A DNA stretch of 5,535 nucleotides from positions 1 through 5,535 of the forward strand of contig DAOVUR010000136.1 of assembly GCA_030632465.1 (NCBI GenBank), in the 5' to 3' direction. Under the pieces are notes generated by a model, which was not told the DNA's origin, did no database searches, and saw only the letters and a program-made list of their open reading frames with translations. This DNA is from a bacterium. Its GTDB lineage: Bacteria > Verrucomicrobiota > Kiritimatiellia > UBA8416 > CAMZLY01. The number at the start of each line of letters is the position of its first letter. Positions within the stretch are counted from its first letter, which is position 1. The translations under genes and the position numbers were made by a program. Shown here in pieces: positions 1 through 5,535 of this stretch.

Positions 1-129
1 ACACTGGTTATTATACCCAGGCCCACCGCCAGCTCCAGGCGTCTTACAGCCAATACCCAAAACTTCTTCAGTAGCCAGCTCAACCATATTCAGCTGCGGC
101 TTCTTATACTCTTTTTTCTTTTTTTCCAT
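1..129 (-). CDS. Putative RiPP precursor peptide, N-terminal 43 residues (3' end beyond window)
   Basis: Reading leftward from an ATG at 129-127, the frame stays open for 43 codons to the window edge. The peptide begins MEKKKKEYKKPQLNMVELA, continues TEEVLGIG, then CKTPGAGGGPGYNNQC. Y8-x2-P11-x-L13 matches the Tyr/Pro/Leu motif known from lasso-peptide leaders, where it is bound by a PqqD-like RiPP recognition element. The acidic ELATEEVLGIG stretch followed by Cys28 resembles a leader/core boundary, and the likely core is rich in Gly and Pro with Cys28 and Cys43. A GAGG Shine-Dalgarno lies at 139-142, about nine bases before the ATG. It starts 34 bases downstream of the radical SAM/SPASM gene on the same strand, the usual place for the enzyme's substrate. 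The function is inferred from leader style and context; the core end, total length and modification are unknown. Confidence 0.72.
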   Translation of the reverse strand, partial: MEKKKKEYKKPQLNMVELATEEVLGIGCKTPGAGGGPGYNNQC

Positions 130-163
130 ATCTCTAATCCTCATCTAAATCTACTTAAATATA

Positions 164-1216
164 CTAAATAAGAGCTTTTCTTGCACGCCCTATATCACAA
201 AAGTACTCTTTTTCTTCTTCACCAGAAGCCGAGTATCTACCCATCGGCGGACAATACCCGCATATAGCATATAAATCGCACCCCTTACACTTATCATCCG
301 CTGGCGCTTTTAATGATGTAGTTTTTTTACTTACCTGATCCCACGCTTCCTTAAATGAACATCGCTTTAAATCAGCCGCAATATCCGTAACCATTAAACA
401 TGGTTGTAACATTCCCTTTTCCGTAACATAAAAAGTAGAGCGTCCAGCTCCGCAACTGTACAGCATATCAGAATCAAGCAGACCAGCACCATCCATGGCC
501 TTAACTATGCTATCTCTAAAACCATCCATCTGCGCCTCACACTCAACTCCACTTTCAATAGAGACGCGCAGATCCAACGGTGATTTATCACCACTAAATT
601 TACCAAAAACCATAGAATCAATTCTATACGGAACATCATAGTATGCCGCCATTTTCTTTAATTCAGCAAATTCAGCAATATTAGGTTTCATCAATACCGA
701 CTTCAGATGAACCTTAATATCATTCTTCAATAACAGCTCTATTCCATCCACACAACGCTGATACGACCCCTTAACACCCGTAATAGATTCATAAGTCTCT
801 TCTGTTGCACCGTAAAGAGAGACATCAACATAACGTGGTGGTAAATCTTTTAATAACGCAACAATCTCATCATCTACAAGGGTCGCATTAGTAAAAAGTG
901 TCAGCATAAGACCACGATTACGTGCATAGCTATAGAGTTCCTTGAAGTCCGAACGCACCATAGGCTCGCCGCCAGTAATAGTTAGAAAGAGAGTACCCAT
1001 ATCCGTAATCTCATCAAGGATACGTTTAAACGTTTCTGTCGCCAGTTCTTCAGGATATTTTTGAGTAGAATCTTTTATATAGCAATGCACACATGACAGA
1101 TTGCATCGCGCAGTCAAACTAACCATTCCGGAAAGAGAAAACTTCTCACGCGCAGCCTTATCAGCTAACGCACCCATAAATGGAATATTACTATCACATG
1201 GACTCCAACGTGGCAT
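164..1216 (-). CDS. Radical SAM/SPASM domain peptide maturase
   Basis: This 350-residue cytoplasmic enzyme would use S-adenosylmethionine and an Fe-S cluster to modify a peptide by radical chemistry. The radical SAM signature is C38-x3-C42-x2-C45 (CNLSCVHC), followed by the SAM-binding GGEP at 82-85 and a TIM-barrel-like region to about residue 205. The C-terminal SPASM domain shows C255-x12-G268-x4-C273, then C310-x2-C313-x5-C319-x2-C322 and a final C340, enough cysteines for two auxiliary Fe-S clusters. The third spacing is CX2C where the usual SPASM pattern has CX3C. There is no built-in PqqD-like domain, which fits the separate pqqD-like gene upstream. The ATG at 1216 is preceded by GAGAGA at 1220-1225. 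The putative precursor gene follows after 34 bases. The family is clear; the reaction (thioether, C-C, epimerisation or other) cannot be read from the sequence. Confidence 0.93.
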   Translation of the reverse strand: MPRWSPCDSNIPFMGALADKAAREKFSLSGMVSLTARCNLSCVHCYIKDSTQKYPEELATETFKRILDEITDMGTLFLTITGGEPMVRSDFKELYSYARNRGLMLTLFTNATLVDDEIVALLKDLPPRYVDVSLYGATEETYESITGVKGSYQRCVDGIELLLKNDIKVHLKSVLMKPNIAEFAELKKMAAYYDVPYRIDSMVFGKFSGDKSPLDLRVSIESGVECEAQMDGFRDSIVKAMDGAGLLDSDMLYSCGAGRSTFYVTEKGMLQPCLMVTDIAADLKRCSFKEAWDQVSKKTTSLKAPADDKCKGCDLYAICGYCPPMGRYSASGEEEKEYFCDIGRARKALI

Positions 1217-1239
1217 AATCTCTCTTTCGCGCTCTTTTT

Positions 1240-1336
1240 GTAGTCACCTATCTCCGAGAGGTGACAGCCCGGTGCGTAACGCTACCTCTCCAGGCTTCGC
1301 CAGCTTCGTCCCGGCACGGCGGAGATAGGTAGCTAC
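1240..1336. repeat. 97-bp imperfect palindrome, MITE/REP-like element
   Basis: The ends form a 17-bp inverted repeat: GTAGTCACCTATCTCCG at 1240-1256 and CGGAGATAGGTAGCTAC at 1320-1336, pairing at 15 of 17 positions with an uninterrupted 11-bp block. The interior is far richer in G+C than the flanking genes and holds further pairing, for example GAGAGGT (1256-1262) with ACCTCTC (1284-1290), and GGTGCG (1271-1276) with the CGC-T-ACC segment (1280-1286). TTTTT flanks it exactly on both sides (1235-1239 and 1337-1341), which could be a 5-bp target-site duplication, though so simple a repeat may be chance. It fills most of the gap between the secreted protein's stop codon and the radical SAM gene. 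It encodes no credible protein. A folded intercistronic RNA affecting the operon transcript is an alternative or additional role. Confidence 0.7.
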
Positions 1337-1341
1337 TTTTT

Positions 1342-2973
1342 CTAAGGCAAGCGCACATGCACACGATAGAATCCTATTGCATCCAAAGGATGCGCTAAAT
1401 CAGTATAGCTGTTTTGTGGATAGACAATATTAGTTTGTATCGAGCTAAACTCATTTAAAATATTACTTGTCCAATAGACATCATAAAACCTATTTGCACT
1501 GGATGTCCATCCTATAGATGCTTTCTGATCTACCTCCATAGCAACCGTTGCAGAAAAAACCGAATTAGAATCAGTCGGATCGTTACAAGTTATATACTCT
1601 CCTAGGTTATCGATCCCATCACCATCTTGATCTACAGTTGCGGTGGCATTGGTTGCATCGCCAAAGTAGAAATACTCATAATCATTTGGCATACCATCAT
1701 TATCACTATCCAGAATAATAGACTCTGTCGAAACACCAATCACCGTCACATTACTAGTCCCAATAGTCAATGAATCGGTGCTATGCCTAGCAGTAAGTGT
1801 GTAGCTAGACGAACTTAAATTAGTAAAGAAGGCTGTACATCCTCCAGATCCCCAATCTGCAGCATCACTAAAATATCGACCATTATGCTGGTTAACTTGT
1901 GTAGAGAGTAAATTTGTTAGAGCAATATCATATTCACAACTCTGGTTTTTGGCACCTATAGGGATTCCACTAAATGAAGAGAGAGAAATAAGATTAGCGC
2001 TAACAGGCGGAGTAAACGAAACAGATGCACCCGAAACAGGTACAGCTACTGATAATGACGTTTGACCGCCAAGACTACTAACCGAAACGGCAGAAAAACT
2101 TCCTCCATCCAAGCCATTAGAATAAGCAAGATTAACTACTGCCAGAGAACTATTGAAAGAGTTAACTGCACTTCCTGAAACAGATCGAGCCACTAGGCGA
2201 ATATCATACTGACCAACTTCTAAAGATTCAGCCAAAGCATGGAGAATAATACTTCCCGTATCATCAGTCCCGCTCATATTACGTTTTGTAGAATAAGATA
2301 GATCTTCCCACACAGTATCATCTTGTAATTTGTATTGTAATTTCCACTCGCCAGTCTCCGCCCCATCTGGAGCAGACGTATTAACGCTACAAGACACCAG
2401 AACAGCACTATCAGACAATACTACCGATACAGATGCAGTAGCAGAGATGTCAATAAAAGATATAGATGTTACTGTTACTGTCGATGCATTATTAAGAAAA
2501 CCGTAGCTTAGCAGGTTTCCATCCGCAGTAGTAAGTGGTAGCGCTAACATATTTGCATGACTAGTAATTAGAGGCTTGTTATCCGTAGCATGCTGCAAAT
2601 TAATGGTTGTGGTTCCTACAGCACTATTAGTCCCTACAAAAACAAGAGAACCTATACCCAGATCTTTTGTATCAGAAAGAAAGCGGTTATTAACAGAGCT
2701 AGTACGTCCACCTGACTCAAACCGCCATGAACCCTTAGTTCTGGCACCTATAGTGATTTGTGCATTATAATTCGCAATGATAAGCAGAGGGCCACCGTAA
2801 GGAGTATCAATATCTAAAGATAACGCATTAGTAAATACTGAAGAGGTTGTTTCAATTCCTATTGCATCTAGTGTGGACAACCCTGCAAGCAAAGTGTCAC
2901 CACTAGCACTACACAAGAATAGAAAAACCGCCATGAACACTAAAACCAGAGACTTATAATATTGCTTACACAT
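1342..2973 (-). CDS. Secreted beta-rich protein with DxDxDG calcium-loop motifs, function unknown
   Basis: I place the start at the ATG 2971-2973 because a near-perfect Shine-Dalgarno, GAGGAGGTGA, lies just before it and a signal peptide begins there. An in-frame ATG at 3012 would put 13 extra residues before the signal peptide. The 543-residue product opens MCKQYYKSLVLVFMAVFLFL, with likely signal-peptidase cleavage near CSASG/DT, so it should be exported. The body is rich in Ser, Thr, Val and Asn and looks beta-sheet throughout. Two acidic loops, DSDNDG (residues about 422-427) and DQDGDG (448-453, followed by IDNLGEY), resemble thrombospondin type-3/dockerin-like calcium-binding segments. 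The C-terminal roughly 60 residues end FYRVHVRLP, a beta-rich module common in PVC-group secreted proteins. No enzyme motif, anchor or transmembrane helix beyond the signal peptide is visible. It lies between the pqqD-like and radical SAM genes, so it is probably co-transcribed with them. Confidence 0.88.
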   Translation of the reverse strand: MCKQYYKSLVLVFMAVFLFLCSASGDTLLAGLSTLDAIGIETTSSVFTNALSLDIDTPYGGPLLIIANYNAQITIGARTKGSWRFESGGRTSSVNNRFLSDTKDLGIGSLVFVGTNSAVGTTTINLQHATDNKPLITSHANMLALPLTTADGNLLSYGFLNNASTVTVTSISFIDISATASVSVVLSDSAVLVSCSVNTSAPDGAETGEWKLQYKLQDDTVWEDLSYSTKRNMSGTDDTGSIILHALAESLEVGQYDIRLVARSVSGSAVNSFNSSLAVVNLAYSNGLDGGSFSAVSVSSLGGQTSLSVAVPVSGASVSFTPPVSANLISLSSFSGIPIGAKNQSCEYDIALTNLLSTQVNQHNGRYFSDAADWGSGGCTAFFTNLSSSSYTLTARHSTDSLTIGTSNVTVIGVSTESIILDSDNDGMPNDYEYFYFGDATNATATVDQDGDGIDNLGEYITCNDPTDSNSVFSATVAMEVDQKASIGWTSSANRFYDVYWTSNILNEFSSIQTNIVYPQNSYTDLAHPLDAIGFYRVHVRLP

Positions 2974-2975
2974 AT

Positions 2976-2985
2976 TCACCTCCTC
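2976..2985 (-). promoter_or_regulatory. Strong ribosome binding site that fixes the start of the secreted protein
   Basis: On the minus strand the bases read GAGGAGGTGA, followed by two bases and then the ATG at 2973. The match to the 16S anti-Shine-Dalgarno is almost complete, much better than for the other genes here. It sits inside the longer open frame that begins at 3012, so it argues for the internal ATG as the true start. Confidence 0.85.
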
Positions 2986-3120
2986 AAAACAACACGACAA
3001 ACGCCATACCAAACATGGACGAATACCATATTACCTAAAGCACACTCCTATGATCTCAAGATTCCTATAGAAAACAAGACAATTAGGGAAAGAAGAATTG
3101 ACTCCGCGTAGCTCACACCC

Positions 3121-3148
3121 GTAATTCGTAATTCGCAATTCGCAATTT
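3121..3148. repeat. Heptanucleotide tandem repeat, four copies
   Basis: On the plus strand the copies are GTAATTC, GTAATTC, GCAATTC and GCAATTT, in perfect 7-base register. The last copy overlaps the TAA stop codon of the pqqD-like gene (3147-3149), so the array begins exactly where coding ends. In form it resembles the short tandemly repeated repetitive (STRR) heptamers described in cyanobacteria. No function is known, and it could be a slippage product. Confidence 0.85.
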
Positions 3149-3419
3149 ATATAATCACACCCGCATCCGACATTTCAGCCAACAGCTCATTACAATCTGC
3201 GGTAGCAACATCAATAGGAACATCATACTCACTAACAATTTTTTCAGCTATGGTAGCAGCATCGGCGCCCGCATCCAGTTCACCCCAAATAAACTCACCT
3301 ACCTCATTAAGCGTAAATACCCGCTCCATATTAGCCAGTTTGCCATGAATTGGCACCAACAATAGCTCATCAGCAACTTTACGTGCCACAATATTCTCAG
3401 ATTTCTTAAAAATTGTCAT
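3147..3419 (-). CDS. PqqD-family protein (RiPP recognition element)
   Basis: This 90-residue protein has the PqqD layout. An N-terminal beta hairpin (about residues 9-30) contains 'VARKVADELLLVPIHGKLA', then comes the conserved 'VFTLNEVGEFIWGELD' segment (about 34-49), a helix around TIAEKIVSEYDV, and a C-terminal helix LLAEMSDAGVII. PqqD proteins bind the leader of a precursor peptide and present it to a radical SAM/SPASM partner. The predicted partner is the enzyme at 164-1216 and the predicted ligand the YxxPxL leader of the peptide at 1-129. It is a free-standing protein, as in the PQQ pathway of many bacteria. The ATG at 3419 has a close GAGGGG in front. It lies 78 bases after the C25 peptidase gene. 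The family call is strong; pairing with this enzyme and peptide is inferred from context. Confidence 0.9.
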   Translation of the reverse strand: MTIFKKSENIVARKVADELLLVPIHGKLANMERVFTLNEVGEFIWGELDAGADAATIAEKIVSEYDVPIDVATADCNELLAEMSDAGVII

Positions 3420-3459
3420 AACCCCTCAGTATGTTAGTAATTCTAATACCCCCTACAAA

Positions 3460-3483
3460 CTTTATGTTCTTCATGACCTTCAT
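3460..3483. repeat. Short 9-bp degenerate tandem repeat in the intergenic gap
   Basis: The minus strand reads ATGAAGGTC, ATGAAGAAC and then ATAAAG, two and two-thirds copies of a 9-base unit. It also contains a small palindrome, CATGA-AGG-TCATG. It lies between the C25 peptidase stop codon and the pqqD-like gene. It may be a dispersed intergenic repeat or chance; no terminator-like U-tract follows it. Confidence 0.45.
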
Positions 3484-3497
3484 GGTGAAACTTCTTT

Positions 3498-5535
3498 TCA
3501 GTAGAGCGCCGTTCTGGTCCGAATAAACACTTCTCGTTCCACCATATTAGTATTTACAAGATGCAAAGTAACACGCTCCGCCTGATCATTCAACTCTACT
3601 TCATCACCTTGTTCAAAATAAGCAGTTGCATCAAACCAATCCCCCGCCATTAAGTCATAACGCATCTCAATATAGTTCTTCACATCAGTAGACCACTTAA
3701 CCTGCGGAAAGCTAACTGAAATATAACTATTTGTCTCACCACCATATTCGTAAGAAGCCATGCCGCCAGTAAATTGTTCTCTTGCATTATAATTGGTAGG
3801 ACTAGTACCAGCATTATATTCTTCAAGATTGCTAATACCGTCGCCATCAGGATCAGCATCCCAATCACTTATGATTGAATTAGTTAGATCATCCGCCGTA
3901 AATTGCTGTTCAAGCCAGCTATCAGATGAGTATGTTCCAGGAGCCATAATCGTTGCCGGATCACCTTGTAGCTCAAATGTTTTTACAAGAAAGCCAAAGA
4001 CAGATGAGGAATCAAAATTTTCAAGTGTATATTTTATTGCATCACCCAGCCTAACTTCTTTCTGCTGAAAAACATCCTCAAAGAAATATTCAGCAATTTC
4101 AAATCCAAATATTTCATAAGCCACAGATGTCGGCGCCCATAGGGCCATAATTCCACCAGCAGCAGAAGTCATCAACTGCTCACCCAAACTTGGATTATCA
4201 GCCGGATACGCAAAATTACCTAACCAACATGTAAATGCCACCATCAAGGCTGGGCGCGTCGCATTTGTATAAGCAGAAATGTTACTTATAGGCATCAGAT
4301 CTTCTGCCGCAACTTTATCACGATTGCCATGCCCCATATATGTGAGAAATCCTGTACCAGCATTTAAAAAATCTATAACCTCATTTTGTACACGCCCTGC
4401 ATCACCAGCATCAACCAAATACACTTTATCTGTAGGTCTGTTTGATGGAATAAGAGTTGCTAAGATATCACTCTTCTCTTGAAACTTATCTGTGCTTTCT
4501 GTCTTATCATCAGCCAATAGCAAGACACGACTTTTCCAGTCGTAACTATCCAACTCCTCATACGCTATAATCTTTGCCACTACATCAGATAGCTCTGTCG
4601 TATCTTTTACAGATAGCCGTCCTACAATAATCTCTGGCACTGCATCGCCTTCCACATCGCCAAATGGTGCATCAACACCAACCCATCCTGCAGAATCATC
4701 AATAGGTATGTAGTACATTAGAGGAGGGATCAGGCAAGAACTGGCAGGATCATCCTGGTTTTTATCACGGAAATCAAAACTACCCGTTCCAGCAATAACA
4801 ACATAACGTGGAGCCACAACCCAATTACTATATGCATAAATTAAAAGATCTTTTATTGCATCTGGTGTAACAAATCCATCAGAAAAGATATCATAGACCT
4901 GATCAACATCAAGTAGCATAGTTTTTAACCCTTGCGCCTCACGCTGATCTATTAATGGTTGTGCGGCGGCAAGAAAGTCGCTAACTGTTATCACAATATA
5001 GTCGGCCGAATTTGTTGTACTTAAAAGATCAACCCTATCAAAACCATTCATACTAGCCACCTCAAGCGGCGCTATTGTCGCAAGATAAGTTTTAGCCGAA
5101 GCCTGCGGTATAAACGAAATCGCAAACAACCCATTACTATCCATGCCTATACTGCTGCCTGATAACTGAACAGGACTATTCTCATCAGTAATATCAAAGA
5201 GCATAACCTGATTAGTCGAGAAACCGGAGACTGTAATATTACTATAAGCTCCACCATCAAAAATCAATGCGTCATTCAAAGCAGTAAACTGACGGCTATA
5301 GCTCACATCAAAAGACTCTAAGAAAATAACGCTATTCGTATGCCAAAGTTGCTCAATTGAAATTGTATTATTTCCGCTAACAAGATTTGTCACAGGTGAT
5401 TGAATTATTGCCCTATCCCAGCCGGTAAAATATATGTCAGAGACCAGCACGCCATTGCATGATACCCGAACATGATTATTACTAAGTAATCCATTTTCCT
5501 TATACCACCCCTTTAAAGATGTAGTCACAATGCCT
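3498..5535 (-). CDS. Gingipain-type C25 family cysteine peptidase, 5' end missing
   Basis: The frame is still open at the right edge (codons GGC ATT precede a GTG at 5528), so the true start and any signal peptide lie outside; 676 residues can be numbered from that GTG. Residues about 1-80 look like a beta-sandwich accessory domain. The peptidase domain spans roughly 175-505, beginning DYIVITVSDFLAAAQPLI. It contains the catalytic pair His400 (in LTYMGHGN) and Cys434 (in AFTCWLGNF), plus EIIVGRLSV and SLGEQLMTSAAGGIMALWAP, as expected for caspase-like clan CD C25 enzymes. A DADPDGDGISNLEEY calcium-loop linker follows at about 557-571, and the last ~100 residues form a beta-rich tail of the style seen in the secreted protein at 1342-2973. 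It is probably exported. It is first in the visible gene row, 78 bases before the pqqD-like gene, so it may process the RiPP or other extracellular proteins. Its specificity is unknown. Confidence 0.9.
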   Translation of the reverse strand, partial: GIVTTSLKGWYKENGLLSNNHVRVSCNGVLVSDIYFTGWDRAIIQSPVTNLVSGNNTISIEQLWHTNSVIFLESFDVSYSRQFTALNDALIFDGGAYSNITVSGFSTNQVMLFDITDENSPVQLSGSSIGMDSNGLFAISFIPQASAKTYLATIAPLEVASMNGFDRVDLLSTTNSADYIVITVSDFLAAAQPLIDQREAQGLKTMLLDVDQVYDIFSDGFVTPDAIKDLLIYAYSNWVVAPRYVVIAGTGSFDFRDKNQDDPASSCLIPPLMYYIPIDDSAGWVGVDAPFGDVEGDAVPEIIVGRLSVKDTTELSDVVAKIIAYEELDSYDWKSRVLLLADDKTESTDKFQEKSDILATLIPSNRPTDKVYLVDAGDAGRVQNEVIDFLNAGTGFLTYMGHGNRDKVAAEDLMPISNISAYTNATRPALMVAFTCWLGNFAYPADNPSLGEQLMTSAAGGIMALWAPTSVAYEIFGFEIAEYFFEDVFQQKEVRLGDAIKYTLENFDSSSVFGFLVKTFELQGDPATIMAPGTYSSDSWLEQQFTADDLTNSIISDWDADPDGDGISNLEEYNAGTSPTNYNAREQFTGGMASYEYGGETNSYISVSFPQVKWSTDVKNYIEMRYDLMAGDWFDATAYFEQGDEVELNDQAERVTLHLVNTNMVEREVFIRTRTALY

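Noticed and set aside
1..129. Lasso peptide precursor
   Set aside because: The YxxPxL leader motif fits, but no lasso cyclase or B2 peptidase is visible and the neighbour is a radical SAM/SPASM enzyme. Genes left of the window could change this.
1101..1328. Plus-strand open frame of 75 codons across the start of the radical SAM gene and the palindrome
   Set aside because: It lies antisense to a well-supported gene and owes its length to the GC-rich repeat. The product shows no recognisable domain.
1240..1336. Palindrome as a Rho-independent terminator
   Set aside because: On the minus strand, the direction of all genes, the outer stem is followed by CAAAAAG-type sequence and not by a U-tract. 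The only T-run after the stem is on the plus strand, where no gene is present.
1240..1336. Palindrome as an integron attC site
   Set aside because: The ends do not show the RYYYAAC / GTTRRRY core sites required, and no integrase or cassette pattern is present.
2974..3012. Upstream ATG extending the secreted protein by 13 residues
   Set aside because: The extension (MVWRLSCCFEEVN) would precede the signal peptide and overlap the strong Shine-Dalgarno that serves the internal ATG at 2973.
3015..3060. Possible promoter for the secreted protein (TTGAGA and TAATAT on the minus strand)
   Set aside because: The spacing is about 20 bases, too long for a standard sigma-70 promoter, and the boxes are weak in AT-rich DNA.
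3406..3483. Minus-strand 25-codon frame beginning MKVMKNIKF, overlapping the pqqD start
   Set aside because: It lacks a ribosome binding site and is built from the short nonamer repeat. Nothing suggests translation.

Overview
The window carries five genes, all on the minus strand, so it reads right to left: a large secreted cysteine peptidase (5' end outside the window), a PqqD-family protein, a secreted hypothetical protein, a radical SAM/SPASM enzyme, and the start of a small peptide gene that runs off the left edge. The last gene is too short and too near the edge for ordinary gene calling, but it looks like a RiPP precursor (ribosomally made, post-translationally modified peptide). It has a lysine-rich leader with a Tyr-x-x-Pro-x-Leu motif, an acidic ELATEEVLGIG stretch, and a Cys-Lys-Thr-Pro then Gly/Pro-rich core. 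PqqD (leader recognition), SPASM enzyme (modification) and precursor together make a plausible radical-SAM RiPP cassette.

Layout: 1-129 precursor N-terminus (partial); 164-1216 radical SAM/SPASM maturase; 1240-1336 a GC-rich palindromic element, MITE- or REP-like, inserted between two genes; 1342-2973 secreted protein with a signal peptide, beta-rich body and two calcium-loop-like DxDxDG motifs; 3121-3148 heptanucleotide tandem repeat touching the pqqD stop codon; 3147-3419 PqqD-like protein; 3460-3483 a small 9-bp repeat; 3498-5535 gingipain-type (C25) peptidase with visible His/Cys dyad and a DPDGDG calcium loop.

Organism: composition is AT-rich. The secreted proteins carry the DPDGDGISNLEEYNAGTSPT type of linker and end in a beta-rich module ('FYRVHVRLP'). 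Such proteins are frequent in the Verrucomicrobiota/Kiritimatiellota/Lentisphaerota group, so a member of the PVC superphylum is my best guess. This is inference from protein style only.

Working model (inference): the peptide is bound through its leader by the PqqD protein and modified in the cytoplasm by the SPASM enzyme. The C25 peptidase and the secreted protein are candidates for later extracellular steps such as processing, targeting or display. No transporter, RNA gene, CRISPR array or transposase gene is visible. No stretch longer than about 175 bases lacks a gene.
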